From Mycobacterium sp. ACS4331 (GTDB taxonomy: Bacteria > Actinomycetota > Actinomycetes > Mycobacteriales > Mycobacteriaceae), in contig NZ_LZHW01000031.1 of NCBI RefSeq assembly GCF_001667265.1, positions 62,001 to 126,000 on the forward strand: a DNA stretch of 64,000 bases. The letters are read 5' to 3'. A program made the position numbers and the translations under genes. Shown here piece by piece: positions 36,935 to 46,231 of the stretch. Within the stretch, counting starts at the first letter, position 1. The number at the start of each line of letters is the position of its first letter. The notes under the pieces are model-generated. The model saw only the letters and a list, made by a program, of their open reading frames with translations. It searched no databases and was not told where the DNA came from.

Positions 36935-37843
36935 ATGGGCACGAAACGATCGACGGCACGGAGCGCACCGGACGAGTTCGCTCCCGAGGAAGTCGCCCTG
37001 CGTCCCCGTGAGGTGGAGTTCCGCTGGGACGAGTGCCCGCTGCACTGGATCCCCGGCGACCCGTACGGCTCGCACGCGGTCACCGCGCTGAACCTGATCG
37101 TTCCCGCCGCGGAGCGGTGGTTCAGCAAGGTGCTCGTCGATGCAATGGAGTACGTCCGCGACGACGCCGTCCGCGCAGAGATCATCGGTTTCATCGGCCA
37201 GGAGGCGGTGCACGCCAGCACCCATGAGCGGGTGCTCGTCGACTACCTCAAGCAACGTGGGATCGATCCCGGGCCCTTCGTCCGCCAGGTCGACTGGATC
37301 GTGTCGCTCTACGATCAACGCGTCGCGGCCGCCGGACCGAACAAGCGGCGCAAGGCGATCGCATCGGCCACCCATATACTCTGTGGCGCAGAGCATTTCA
37401 CCTGCATCCTGGGTCACTGGGCATTGAACAACACCTGGGACAACCTGGATGTGGACCCGGTGATGGCCGACTTCTACCGGTGGCACGGGGCCGAAGAGGT
37501 CGAACACCGGCACGTCTCCTACAACGTCGCGAAGTACTTCGCCATGGACTATGTCGCGCAGGCGCTGTCGGGGGCGCTGGTCACCGCCGGCGCTTTCGCG
37601 ATGGTGTTCCGCGGCACGAAGTACCTTGTCCGGCAGGACCCGGCGCTGCCGAACCTCGGATATGTGCGGCTGCTGTGGAAGCTGCGCGCCTCGGCCCGGC
37701 GCGGAAGTGTTCCGCCCCTCGGCTACCTGCTCACATCCGCAGCGCGGATGCTGCGCCGCGACTACGAACCGGTGAACGAGGCCAGCACCGCGCAGGCGAT
37801 CGCCTATCTCGCGACCTCGCCGGCGGCGCGCGCCCATGGCTGA
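36935..37843 (+). CDS. PF10118 'metal-dependent hydrolase' family protein, diiron-like
   Basis: 302 residues. The helical core has ferritin-like carboxylate/histidine pairs: GQEAVHASTHE near residue 93 and GAEEVEHRHVSYN near 190. These suggest a two-metal centre, although the family is annotated as hydrolase without proof. A hydrophobic stretch (ALSGALVTAGAFAMVF) suggests membrane contact. ATG at 36935 follows a G-rich site. Its last 8 bp overlap the gene for a flavin/[2Fe-2S] reductase, which points to an electron-consuming reaction. Confidence 0.8.
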   Translation: MGTKRSTARSAPDEFAPEEVALRPREVEFRWDECPLHWIPGDPYGSHAVTALNLIVPAAERWFSKVLVDAMEYVRDDAVRAEIIGFIGQEAVHASTHERVLVDYLKQRGIDPGPFVRQVDWIVSLYDQRVAAAGPNKRRKAIASATHILCGAEHFTCILGHWALNNTWDNLDVDPVMADFYRWHGAEEVEHRHVSYNVAKYFAMDYVAQALSGALVTAGAFAMVFRGTKYLVRQDPALPNLGYVRLLWKLRASARRGSVPPLGYLLTSAARMLRRDYEPVNEASTAQAIAYLATSPAARAHG

Positions 37844-38969
37844 GCGTCGCCGACTGTCGCGACTGCTCAAACCCTATTCCGGTACGCCGCCACCCGCCCT
37901 CGACGGCTCGTCGCGCCCAGATCTGCTGACCCGAATCGCCGGGGCGGCGGTCCCGCACTTCGTGTCGGTGGTCATGGCACTCGGAGGCGACGGTGAACTG
38001 CCGGCCCTCCCGCAGGTGCGAAACCGCAGGCCGGTGCGGATCGCGGAGCGGCGCATCGTGGCGCGCGACGACACCGTCGCCCAGCTGACCCTGGTGGACC
38101 CGGACGGTGCGGGCTTACCCCGGTGGCACGCCGGAGCCCACATCGACATTCACCTGCCGTCCGGACGGATTCGTCAGTACTCGCTGTGCGGGGATCCGGC
38201 GCGGCAGCACGAATACCGGATCGCAGTGCGACGCATCCCCCGGGGCGGCGGCGGATCGATCGAGATGCACGAGTTGGTTGTCGGGGACACGGTGGAGATC
38301 AGCACGCCCCGCAACGGGTTCCTGATGCCCGCCCCCGGATCGGGCTCCAAGGCCGATCGGTTGCGGTTCGTGGCCGGAGGCATCGGCATCACGCCCATCC
38401 TGCCGATGGTCCGGCGCGCCGACAGGCTCGGGGTGCCGTGGTCGCTGCACTACCTCGGCAGGCACCTGGCCAGCCTGCCGTTCCTCGACGAGGTCCTCGC
38501 GTTCGGATCGAAGGTGCGGGTGCGCACCGACGACGAGCACGGGCTGCCCACGGCCGCAGAACTTCTCGACGGGGTGGACGCCCGCTCAGCGGTGTACGTC
38601 TGCGGCCCAACACCGTTGATCGAACTCGTCCGCCGCGGTGTGCCCGCCGAGGCCGAGTTGCACATCGAACGGTTCTCGCCGCTGCCGGTGGTCGACGGCG
38701 ATCCCTTCGAGCTGGAACTGGCCCGAACCGGCGTGATCGTCCAGGTCGCCGCGGACCAGAGTGCGCTCGCCGCCCTGCGCGAGGCGCGGGCCAACATCGC
38801 ATACTCCTGTCAACAGGGGTTCTGCGGCACCTGCGTACAGCGGGTGCTCGACGGCCGCGTCGAGCACCGCGACCACACCCTCACCGACCGGCAACGCGAC
38901 GCCGGCCAGATGCTGGTGTGCGTCTCCCGCGCCGCCACCCTGGGCGGTCGGCTGACCCTGGACATCTGA
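37836..38969 (+). CDS. Phthalate-dioxygenase-reductase-like protein (FMN/NAD/[2Fe-2S])
   Basis: 377-residue electron-transfer protein. An FNR-like flavin domain (RQYSLCGDP near residue 112, binding flavin), an NAD domain (FVAGGIGITPILPM) and a C-terminal plant-type ferredoxin with cysteines in CQQGFCGTCVQRVLDG plus MLVCVS follow in that order. Such reductases feed electrons from NAD(P)H to an oxygenase. Translationally coupled (8-bp overlap) to the PF10118 protein, which is its probable partner. Confidence 0.88.
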   Translation: MAERRRLSRLLKPYSGTPPPALDGSSRPDLLTRIAGAAVPHFVSVVMALGGDGELPALPQVRNRRPVRIAERRIVARDDTVAQLTLVDPDGAGLPRWHAGAHIDIHLPSGRIRQYSLCGDPARQHEYRIAVRRIPRGGGGSIEMHELVVGDTVEISTPRNGFLMPAPGSGSKADRLRFVAGGIGITPILPMVRRADRLGVPWSLHYLGRHLASLPFLDEVLAFGSKVRVRTDDEHGLPTAAELLDGVDARSAVYVCGPTPLIELVRRGVPAEAELHIERFSPLPVVDGDPFELELARTGVIVQVAADQSALAALREARANIAYSCQQGFCGTCVQRVLDGRVEHRDHTLTDRQRDAGQMLVCVSRAATLGGRLTLDI

Positions 38970-39012
38970 CCGTCCACGGCCGAGGAGTCGGTTCCGGCGA
39001 CCACCTCTCAGG

Positions 39013-39816
39013 TCACGACACCTGGTCGCTCAGCGACGTCGGCGCGACGGGGAAATCGAAGTACGTGTCCGGAAACGCCTCGGGCTTGAAGGTGAAGTGC
39101 CACCACTCCAATTCGTAGTTCTGCAGGCCCTGCCGTTCGAGGCCCTCCTTGAGCAGCAGCCGATTCTTCAGCTGCTCGCCCTGCACCCGGGGGTCCAGGG
39201 TGTGCGAGAGGGTGTCGAAACAGTCGTAGCCGGTGCCCATGTCGATGCTGTTGTCGGGGAAGCGTTCGGGCTGCGGTGCCGCACAGTCCACCAGCGGTAG
39301 GCCAGGGGTGTAGGGCGCGGTGGGCGCCGCCGGCAGGCGGACCAGGGTGAGGTCCACAGTGCTGCCTCGGCTGTGCCCGGACTTGTCGGCAATGTAGCCG
39401 TCGTCGAACAACCGCGCCTTGTCCACTCGCGGATAGAACTCTGCTTTCATCCGCTGGTCGGCCAGATCAGCTGCCCAGTTGACGAATTCGTTCACGGCGC
39501 GCTGCGGGCGATAACAGTCGTAGATCTTCAAGGAGTAGCCCTGTGCCAGGAACTCCTGCTGCGCGCGGTGCAGGGCGTCGGCCGCCGGACGGGTCAGAAG
39601 GCACATCGGTGCCTCGTACCCGTCGACCGGGTCACCGGTGAAGTTGTGTGGTGTGGCGTAGCGGATGTCCATCAGGATCGTGGAATCGACATCGCTGAGC
39701 GAGACGAACTCCGGTGGTGCGGTCGGGTCCGGCTGCGCCGCGGCGCCCGGCCCAGTCGCAACGGTGGCCATGCACACAGCCGCGGCCACAGCGGCCACCT
39801 TCAGGAGGAATCGCAT
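39013..39816 (-). CDS. Secreted D-Ala-D-Ala dipeptidase (VanX-like)
   Basis: 267-residue exported zinc peptidase of the VanX/DdpX family. Signal peptide ends near GAAA. Zinc ligands and catalytic residues are visible in SGHSRGSTVDLTL (His, Asp), DMGTGYDCFD and ELEWWHFTFKP (Glu, His). Family members split D-Ala-D-Ala. In mycobacteria they are seen outside vancomycin clusters and may recycle wall peptides; no vanH or vanA is nearby. Its start has an AGGAGG site. Confidence 0.9.
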   Translation of the reverse strand: MRFLLKVAAVAAAVCMATVATGPGAAAQPDPTAPPEFVSLSDVDSTILMDIRYATPHNFTGDPVDGYEAPMCLLTRPAADALHRAQQEFLAQGYSLKIYDCYRPQRAVNEFVNWAADLADQRMKAEFYPRVDKARLFDDGYIADKSGHSRGSTVDLTLVRLPAAPTAPYTPGLPLVDCAAPQPERFPDNSIDMGTGYDCFDTLSHTLDPRVQGEQLKNRLLLKEGLERQGLQNYELEWWHFTFKPEAFPDTYFDFPVAPTSLSDQVS

Positions 39817-40040
39817 TCGTCTATTTCAACACCGACCCGTAGAAGGCGCGTGGTGGCGTGCCGCGCGCCGCGATTGTGGTGCCAGCGGCCTCCTGTCCGC
39901 CGATCGGTGGACAACGAGTTCATCCCGCCGATCCACCGGCCGACTGACAGACGTCCGCCTCGGCACGGGGCATTCTTATCTCATCGCCGGAACACACCGG
40001 CCGCAGAATTGAAAAGCTCAGCAACAGAGGAGAACTCATC

Positions 40041-40286
40041 ATGAACGCCATCACCCGCCGCATCGCCGCCTCCACCGCCCTGCTGGCCGCCCCGGTCCTG
40101 ATCGGGCTGGGCGTCGCCTCCGGCGCCAGTGCCGACACCGGTTCAGCGACCAGCACCTCGATCAGCGCCTCGGCGCAGCACCACCAGACCGCCACCAAGG
40201 CCACCCCGTGGCAGGGCCACTCGCACCAGCAGTGGCGCCACCACGGTCAGCGCCGCGTCGCCCACCAGAACGTCTTCGTCAGCTGA
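40041..40286 (+). CDS. Small secreted His-rich protein, unknown function
   Basis: 81 residues. A good signal peptide (STALLAAPVLIGLGVASG, cut after ASA) gives a mature part of about 50 residues with many His and Gln (QHHQ, HSHQQWRHHGQRR). GGAGAACTC before the ATG supports translation. Metal binding is conceivable from composition only. Its 3' end overlaps the end of the pirin gene on the other strand by 8 bp. Confidence 0.7.
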   Translation: MNAITRRIAASTALLAAPVLIGLGVASGASADTGSATSTSISASAQHHQTATKATPWQGHSHQQWRHHGQRRVAHQNVFVS

Positions 40287-41349
40287 CATCACCGGGGGCG
40301 TGGACACCGGGTGCCTCCGTGGCCGGGTGCTCGACCCGTCCGTCGCCGAACTTGGCGAACCGAGGAGTGTCGAGGTCGTACACGGGGGCGTTGTCCGGCC
40401 ACGGCCACCCGCCGAACTGATCGCGGCGGTAATCGGAGAACGCCTGCCGGATCTCGGCTTCGGTGTTCATCACGAAGGGGCCATGAGCCACCACCGGCTC
40501 GTTGATCGGCACCCCCTGCAGCACCAGCACGGTGGCCGGGGCCTGCGCCGTGGACAGCGTCAGGCGACCCCGGGCGGTCTGGGCGAATCCCTGGCCGTCA
40601 CGCACCGACGAACCGTCGATGGAGACGGACGCCGCAGCGTCACCGTGGACGTACAGCAGGCGCTCGGTGGCGTCGGAGTTCGTGTCCGGGAGCTCGATCG
40701 ACGCGCCGGCGGCGAGGTCGATCAACCAGATCGCGACATCGGAATCACGATCCGCGGCCCACGAGGCGTTCGGGGGAGCCAACGGTGCGGTGCCGTCGAA
40801 GTCGCCGGCGATGACGGTGACTTTCGCGCCCCCGGAGACGACGACGGGGATCTCCTCATGCCACTGCATGGTGAACTCGGGGGCCGCGTCCTTGTTGCGC
40901 GCGGGCAGGTTCAGCCACAGCTGGTAGAGCTCGAACGGGTTCTCCGCGTCCTGATGGAGCAGGGGGAACATCTCGGAGTGGATCACGCCGCGGCCGGCGG
41001 TCACCCACTGGACATCGCCGTCGCCGTAACGCGCGCCGGCGCCCGTTGAGTCGGCGTGGTCGACGACACCGTGACGGACGATCGTCACGGTCTCGAACCC
41101 GCGGTGCGGGTGCGCGGGGAAGCCGGGCACCTGATCGCCGTGATACATGCTCCACCCGGAGGGGTGGTTGAAGTCATTGCCCAGCGGTCGCCCGCTGAGA
41201 CCGGTTGCGGGACCGCCCTGCGCGTTGCCGCGGGGGTACTTGTCGACGTGCCTGCTGGCGAACAGGAACGGTCCTACGCCACGCCAGGGCTTGCCCAGCT
41301 CAACGATCGTTCCTCGGGTTGACTGCGTGGTGGTGCTGCTCGTCGTCAT
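40279..41349 (-). CDS. Pirin-family cupin protein
   Basis: 356 residues with two cupin domains. The pirin signature is clear: PAHPHRGFETVTIV and, later, GRGVIHSEMFP, which hold the metal-binding His and Glu residues. Bacterial pirins are linked to quercetin dioxygenase activity or stress signalling, but the role here is unknown. ATG at 41349 with GGGAG just upstream. An AT-rich, partly dyadic TATA-like patch lies at 41377-41390. Confidence 0.9.
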   Translation of the reverse strand: MTTSSTTTQSTRGTIVELGKPWRGVGPFLFASRHVDKYPRGNAQGGPATGLSGRPLGNDFNHPSGWSMYHGDQVPGFPAHPHRGFETVTIVRHGVVDHADSTGAGARYGDGDVQWVTAGRGVIHSEMFPLLHQDAENPFELYQLWLNLPARNKDAAPEFTMQWHEEIPVVVSGGAKVTVIAGDFDGTAPLAPPNASWAADRDSDVAIWLIDLAAGASIELPDTNSDATERLLYVHGDAAASVSIDGSSVRDGQGFAQTARGRLTLSTAQAPATVLVLQGVPINEPVVAHGPFVMNTEAEIRQAFSDYRRDQFGGWPWPDNAPVYDLDTPRFAKFGDGRVEHPATEAPGVHAPGDVS

Positions 41350-41376
41350 AATGCTCCCTTCCCTAATTCATGCAGA

Positions 41377-41390
41377 GTTATGCATATAAC
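41377..41390 (-). promoter_or_regulatory. Promoter/operator-like AT-rich dyad before the pirin gene
   Basis: GTTATGCATATAAC has 5-bp arms (GTTAT/ATAAC) and lies 28-41 bp before the pirin ATG. On the minus strand it can supply a -10 sequence. ATGCA repeats about 11 bp apart overlap it. The regulator is unknown. Confidence 0.3.
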
Positions 41391-41619
41391 GGCGGATGTC
41401 GGAGGCGTATTCCCGAGGCCGTGACATGCGTGAATGCCGATATCGGCTGTGCGCCAAGCGATATTCACCAGTCAGGCCAAGCGAGTTGAGGTGCGCGTGT
41501 CGCCGGCGGGCTCCGGTCTGGTCGGCGCAGGCGTCCAACCGAATCCCGGCACCGCACAGACCATTGCGTGCGCGCGGACACGAAAGCACCTACGCCCGAA
41601 CGTCACCAAACCAGCGTCC

Positions 41620-42609
41620 TCACGTCCGAATGGCGCTGCCGAACCTGTCCCGATACACCTTGGGCGGGACGCCGAGGTGTTCGACGAATGCCCGCCGAAG
41701 GGTTTCGGTGCTGCCGAATCCCGCCAGATGCGCGGTGTCGCTGACGGTGCGGCCGGCGTCCAGGGCGGCACGGGCGACGTCGATGCGGACCATCTCGACG
41801 TAGTCCGCCGGTGTCATGCCGAACTCGGCCCTGAACAGCCGGGTCAGCTGACGCGTACTCAGGGAGGCTCTCGCGGCAAGGCTTCGCACACTGTGGTTTC
41901 CACCGGGATCGGCGGCGATCGCCTCGGTGACCACCCGCAGCGCGGACTGCGGTGGCGGGTTGGCCTCGACCAGCGCGGAGAACTGTGACTGACCGCCGGC
42001 GCGTTTGAGATAGACCACCAGCCAGCGGGCGACATCGCGCACCAGGTCGGGGCCGTGATCCTCTTCGACCAACGCGAGCGCCAAGTCGATGCCCGACGAG
42101 ATTCCGGCGGAGGTGAAGACGTGCCCGTCACGGACGAAGATCGCGTCGGGTTCGACGGTGACGTCGGGGAAGGCCCGGGCCAGCGAGCGGGTGCTGCGCC
42201 AATGCGTAGTCGCGCGCCGGCCGCTGAGCAGGCCGGCCTGCGCCAGGATGAACGACCCGGTGCAGATGGACCCCAGCCGCCGGGTGCGCCCGGCCAAGGA
42301 CTTCACGGCCTCGACCAGGGCCGGATCGATCGCCCGGGCGGGAATGGCGTCGCTGCCGGCGACCAGCACCGTGTCGGCGGACTCGATGGACCCGATGCTG
42401 TCGGTGACCCCCAACCGCATCCCGACGGAGGTCGTCACGTCGCGCCCGTCCACCGACGCGACCTTGATCCGGTAGTCGGCGCCGAACCGGTTGGCCTCTG
42501 CGAACACCTCGCCCGCACCGGCGACATCCAGCAGCGTCACGTCATCGAAGACGACGAGCACCACCACCCGCGAGCGTCCCCCCGCTGTCACAGCGCCATT
42601 GTGTCGCAT
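41620..42609 (-). CDS. GlxA-type AraC regulator with DJ-1/PfpI domain
   Basis: 329-residue regulator. The N-terminal DJ-1/PfpI-like domain (VVVLVVFDDVTLLDVAGAGE, and GSICTGSFILAQAGLL with the nucleophile-elbow Cys) is joined to a C-terminal AraC double helix-turn-helix (SLSTRQLTRLFRAEFGMTPA, then LAGFGSTETLRRAF). Such proteins usually activate a neighbouring operon. It is divergent from the HD-domain gene, with 90 bp between starts. ATG 42609 is used; GTG 42591 is an alternative. Confidence 0.88.
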   Translation of the reverse strand: MRHNGAVTAGGRSRVVVLVVFDDVTLLDVAGAGEVFAEANRFGADYRIKVASVDGRDVTTSVGMRLGVTDSIGSIESADTVLVAGSDAIPARAIDPALVEAVKSLAGRTRRLGSICTGSFILAQAGLLSGRRATTHWRSTRSLARAFPDVTVEPDAIFVRDGHVFTSAGISSGIDLALALVEEDHGPDLVRDVARWLVVYLKRAGGQSQFSALVEANPPPQSALRVVTEAIAADPGGNHSVRSLAARASLSTRQLTRLFRAEFGMTPADYVEMVRIDVARAALDAGRTVSDTAHLAGFGSTETLRRAFVEHLGVPPKVYRDRFGSAIRT

Positions 42610-42699
42610 TCTGTGGGTCACACGGCGCAATAGCCGTAGGTGAACCAACCCCCACCTGCGTTGACTCGAACGTACGAGTCCACTTCACGGAGGTTGATC

Positions 42700-43350
42700 A
42701 TGAGCACCGAATCCATCCACTCGATCGCCGGGATCACGATCCCCGACAGCGCCCTGGTGCGTGAGGCGACCGACTTCATCCGCGACGCCGAGAACGATCT
42801 GCTGTTCGACCATTCCCGCCGGGTGTACCTGTTCGGTGCGCTGCGTGGTCAGCGCCTGGGCCTGCAGCCCGATCTTGAACTGCTCTATGTCGCCGCGATG
42901 TTCCACGATCTGGGCCTGACCGAGCGCTACCGCACCTCGCAGCTGCGCTTCGAAGTCGACGGCGCCAACGCGGCACGCGACTTCCTGCTGCAGCACGGCG
43001 TCGACGCCGCCGATGCGCGCAAGGTGTGGCTGGGCATCGCACTGCACACCACCCCGGGTGTCCCGCAGCTCCTGGAGCCGGAGATCGCGCTGGTCATCGC
43101 CGGTGTCGAGACCGACGTGCTCGGCGCAGGTCGTGACGAGCTCGCACCGGAGGCCATCGCCGCGGTGACCGCCGCCCACCCCCGGCCCGACTTCAAGAAC
43201 CGCATCCTGGCGGCATTCAACGACGGTATGAAACACCGGCCCGACACCACCTTCGGGACGATGAACGACGACGTGCTGGCGCACTTCGACCCCACCTTCG
43301 AACGGCAGGACTTCGTCGACCTCATCGTCACCAACAGCTGGCCCGAATAG
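42700..43350 (+). CDS. HD-domain phosphohydrolase-like protein
   Basis: 216 residues with an HD metal site: His in FDHSRRVYLF (near 43), the HD pair in AAMFHDLGLTERY (near 69) and a late IALHTTPG. The short form resembles cyanamide-hydratase-type HD proteins more than nucleotide phosphodiesterases, but this is only a likeness. ATG at 42700 has GGAGG 7 nt upstream. It is followed after 10 bp by a nitroreductase and divergent from a GlxA-type regulator. Confidence 0.8.
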   Translation: MSTESIHSIAGITIPDSALVREATDFIRDAENDLLFDHSRRVYLFGALRGQRLGLQPDLELLYVAAMFHDLGLTERYRTSQLRFEVDGANAARDFLLQHGVDAADARKVWLGIALHTTPGVPQLLEPEIALVIAGVETDVLGAGRDELAPEAIAAVTAAHPRPDFKNRILAAFNDGMKHRPDTTFGTMNDDVLAHFDPTFERQDFVDLIVTNSWPE

Positions 43351-43360
43351 GAGTACGACG

Positions 43361-44128
43361 ATGGACATCCATGAAGCCCTTTACACCACCAGGATGATGC
43401 GACGGCTGCGGCCGGATCCGATTCCGCTCGAGGCCCAGGCCCGCATGCTCGACGCGGCCGTGCGTGCCCCCAACGGGGGTAACACCCAGCGCTGGCACTT
43501 TGTCGCGGTGGACGATCCGGCGCTCATCCGGGAGTTCGCCCGCCTGTTCCGGCAGTCCCGCCAGATCGAATACCAGAAGTTCGAGAACGGCGCCGGTCCG
43601 ATGGCCGCACCGGCACCCGGGGCGGACTCGGCCGCCCACGCCGAGACGATGCGCCGGATCAAGGGGTCCGGGGACCACCTGGCCGAGCACTTCGAGGAGG
43701 TGCCCCTGCTGATCTTCGTGTTCGCGATCGACGACCTCGGCGGCGCCAACATCTACCCCGCGATCTGGAGCCTGCTGCTCGCGGCCCGGGCCGAGGGCGT
43801 CGGCGGTGTGATGACGATGGTGCTGCGCAACGTCGAAGACCGCGTCAACGAGCTGCTGCAGGTGCCCACCGGGGAGGGCTGGAAAATGTCGGCGATGCTG
43901 GCCCTGGGGTACCCGCGGGGCAAGTGGGGGGTGGCAGCCAATCGGCGCCCAGTGCAGGAGGTTTCGTCCCGCAACCGCTGGGATGCGCCGTTCGGTGTCG
44001 AGGTGCCGCAGCCCTTGTGGCCCCCGCAGGGTGAGACGACCGCTGATCCGGGGACGACGGCAGGTCCGGGGCCGGCGGCAGAGGCCCTAGTGAGCGCCCG
44101 CCCTCCGATGACCGTGAGCCGAATCTGA
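43361..44128 (+). CDS. Nitroreductase-family flavoprotein
   Basis: 255-residue FMN enzyme of the nitroreductase fold. The N-terminal TTRMMRRLRPDPIP and APNGGNTQRWHFVAVDD bind FMN, and AMLALGYPRGKWG is the late conserved loop. It reduces a quinone, nitro or enone substrate with NAD(P)H in family members. It starts 10 bp after the HD gene with an AGGAG site inside the gap, so the two are co-transcribed. Substrate unknown. Confidence 0.87.
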   Translation: MDIHEALYTTRMMRRLRPDPIPLEAQARMLDAAVRAPNGGNTQRWHFVAVDDPALIREFARLFRQSRQIEYQKFENGAGPMAAPAPGADSAAHAETMRRIKGSGDHLAEHFEEVPLLIFVFAIDDLGGANIYPAIWSLLLAARAEGVGGVMTMVLRNVEDRVNELLQVPTGEGWKMSAMLALGYPRGKWGVAANRRPVQEVSSRNRWDAPFGVEVPQPLWPPQGETTADPGTTAGPGPAAEALVSARPPMTVSRI

Positions 44129-44218
44129 CCACTCTCGCGTTCGGGACCATTCCGCGGGCCGGCGACATAGCCTGCGAGGGGGGTAGGGGACCGCAGGCAC
44201 TACGACGGGTGGGAAGCG

Positions 44219-45007
44219 ATGAACCGGCTCCAGGGTAAAAGAGTTGTCATCACCGGGGCGGCCAGTGGAATCGGCCGCTCGGCGGCCGAACTGATGGCCG
44301 CCGAGGGTGCTCGGGTGCTCATCGCCGATCTGGACGGCGCCGCGGCGACCCGCACCGCCGGTGAGATCGGCGACCAGGCACTCGGCATCGCCGTGGACGT
44401 GATGGACGAGGAGTCGGTGGCCGGCATGGTCGAACGAGCCGTCGCCGAGTTCGGCGGCATCGACGTGCTGTGCAACCACGTGGGCGGCAGCAACCCGCGC
44501 AAGGACCTCGATCTTCTCCGGCTGGACCTCGCCGAATGGGACCGGACCATGGCACTCAACGCGCGCAGCACCGTCGTCGCCTCCCGGTTGGCGCTGCCGC
44601 ACATGATCGCCGACGGCGGCGGCTCGATCATCAACACCGTCTCGGTCGCCGGTCTGGCGGGCGACACCCTGCAGTGCGCCTACGGCGCGGCCAAGGCCGC
44701 CGTCATCCGCCTCACCCAGTACATCGCCACCCAGTACGGCCGAAACAATGTGCGGTGCAACGCCGTTGCCCCTGGTGCGGTCATGACGCCGTCTCTGCGT
44801 GACAACCTCCCGGCGGAGGCGATCGACGCCATCCGCAGCCACAACGCCCTTGACCTGATCGGCGACCCGGAGGACATCGGCTGGGCCATGGTGTACCTCG
44901 CCTCCGAGGAGTCCCGCTACATGACGGGGCAGACCCTGGTGCTCGACGGTGGCCTGACCGCGCAGAGCCCGATTGCGGCCAGCCGCCGAAGGCTGGTCGA
45001 TGAGTGA
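44219..45007 (+). CDS. Short-chain dehydrogenase/reductase
   Basis: 262-residue classical SDR. Cofactor loop TGAASGIGRSAAE; acidic residue after beta-2 (IADLDG) favours NAD(H). The usual NNAG is NHVG here. The catalytic pair is seen as NTVSVAG (Ser) and YGAAKAA (Tyr, Lys). ATG at 44219 behind GGTGGGAAG. It overlaps the lipase start by 8 bp, so the two may act on one substrate, e.g. an ester-bound alcohol; that is inference. Confidence 0.9.
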   Translation: MNRLQGKRVVITGAASGIGRSAAELMAAEGARVLIADLDGAAATRTAGEIGDQALGIAVDVMDEESVAGMVERAVAEFGGIDVLCNHVGGSNPRKDLDLLRLDLAEWDRTMALNARSTVVASRLALPHMIADGGGSIINTVSVAGLAGDTLQCAYGAAKAAVIRLTQYIATQYGRNNVRCNAVAPGAVMTPSLRDNLPAEAIDAIRSHNALDLIGDPEDIGWAMVYLASEESRYMTGQTLVLDGGLTAQSPIAASRRRLVDE

Positions 45008-46157
45008 ACACGTCCGGCGGTGGTCCGCCGTGGTGGCCGCCGTGGCCGTGCTGACCGGGTGCACCGCCCACCGTGACCCGGAACTGCATCCCGGTCAGCT
45101 GCTCACCGCGCGTCCGTTGACCACCTCGGCCGCACTGCCTGGCGGGCAGACCCAGCTGATCACCTATGTCTCCGACGACTCACACGGCGAGCCGATCGTC
45201 GTCTCGGGCACCGTGTCGGTGCCGACGTCGCCGCCGCCCGACGGCGGCTGGCCGGTCGTCAGCTGGGCACACGGCACCACCGGCTACGCCGACACCTGCG
45301 CCCCGTCCGCCGACACCCCGGACGGCCTCGTTCACGACTACGTGGGCGTGGTCCATCCCATGCTGGACAGTTGGCTGACCCGTGGCTACGCCGTCGTCCA
45401 GACCGACTACCAGGGACTGGGCACGCCCGGCGGGCATCCCTACGTCGACGGTGTCAGCGAAGCGAACACGGTGACCGACATCGTCAGGGCAGCAAGGAAT
45501 CTCGATTCCAGCATCGGCACCGACTGGGTGGTCATCGGGCACAGTCAGGGCGGACAGGCCGCGCTGTTCACCGCGCAGGACGGTGAAGACCGTGCCCCCG
45601 AACTCAACCTGCTGGCAGCGGTGTCGATCGCACCGGGCGGGGTGGGGTTCGATCAGGCCGTCGATCTCATCCGCACCGGACGGCCGGAAGTGCAGGCGGC
45701 ACAGAGGTTTCTGCCGCTGTTGGTCTTGGGGGCTGCGGTGGTGGACCCGTCGATCGATCCCGATCGGATCTTCTCCAACCAAGCACGGCCACTGCTGACC
45801 ACGGCCCGCACCGAGTGCGTCGGGCAGGTCAACGCCCTGCCGCTGGTGCCGCCGGGGCAGGTGTTCGCGCCCGACGCGGAACTGGATGGGTTGCAGGCCC
45901 ACCTCGCCCGCCAGGATCCCACCGGACTGACTCCGCGGGTGCCCGTCATGCTCGTGCAGGGCACCGCCGATGCGGCGGTGTCCCCGGCCGGGGTCGATGA
46001 TTTGGCCAAGGCGCTGTGCGACAAGGACGTCACCCTGGACTACCGGGTGTACGCCGGGCAGGACCATCGCGGCGTCATCGGCGCCTCGTTGGTCGACGTG
46101 CAGAACTTCGTGGACGCCGTGCGCTCCGGGCAGGCGCCGGGGAACTGTCCGGGCTGA
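45000..46157 (+). CDS. Lipoprotein lipase/esterase (secretory-lipase-like alpha/beta hydrolase)
   Basis: 385 residues. Signal peptide with lipobox VLTGC anchors it outside the membrane. The hydrolase fold has HGTTGYADTC, the nucleophile elbow GHSQGG (Ser), a catalytic Asp in VQGTADAAVSP and His in GQDHRGV. Length and order match the fungal/actinobacterial secretory lipase (LIP) family. ATG at 45000 lies inside the SDR gene end. Likely acts on acyl esters outside the cell. Confidence 0.87.
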   Translation: MSEHVRRWSAVVAAVAVLTGCTAHRDPELHPGQLLTARPLTTSAALPGGQTQLITYVSDDSHGEPIVVSGTVSVPTSPPPDGGWPVVSWAHGTTGYADTCAPSADTPDGLVHDYVGVVHPMLDSWLTRGYAVVQTDYQGLGTPGGHPYVDGVSEANTVTDIVRAARNLDSSIGTDWVVIGHSQGGQAALFTAQDGEDRAPELNLLAAVSIAPGGVGFDQAVDLIRTGRPEVQAAQRFLPLLVLGAAVVDPSIDPDRIFSNQARPLLTTARTECVGQVNALPLVPPGQVFAPDAELDGLQAHLARQDPTGLTPRVPVMLVQGTADAAVSPAGVDDLAKALCDKDVTLDYRVYAGQDHRGVIGASLVDVQNFVDAVRSGQAPGNCPG

Positions 46158-46231
46158 CCCGGCTGATCCAGACGGGGTGTCCGGCGCGACGGCTTACGGC
46201 GAACCGTCGGCCCCCTCCGGTGACCGCGCCG

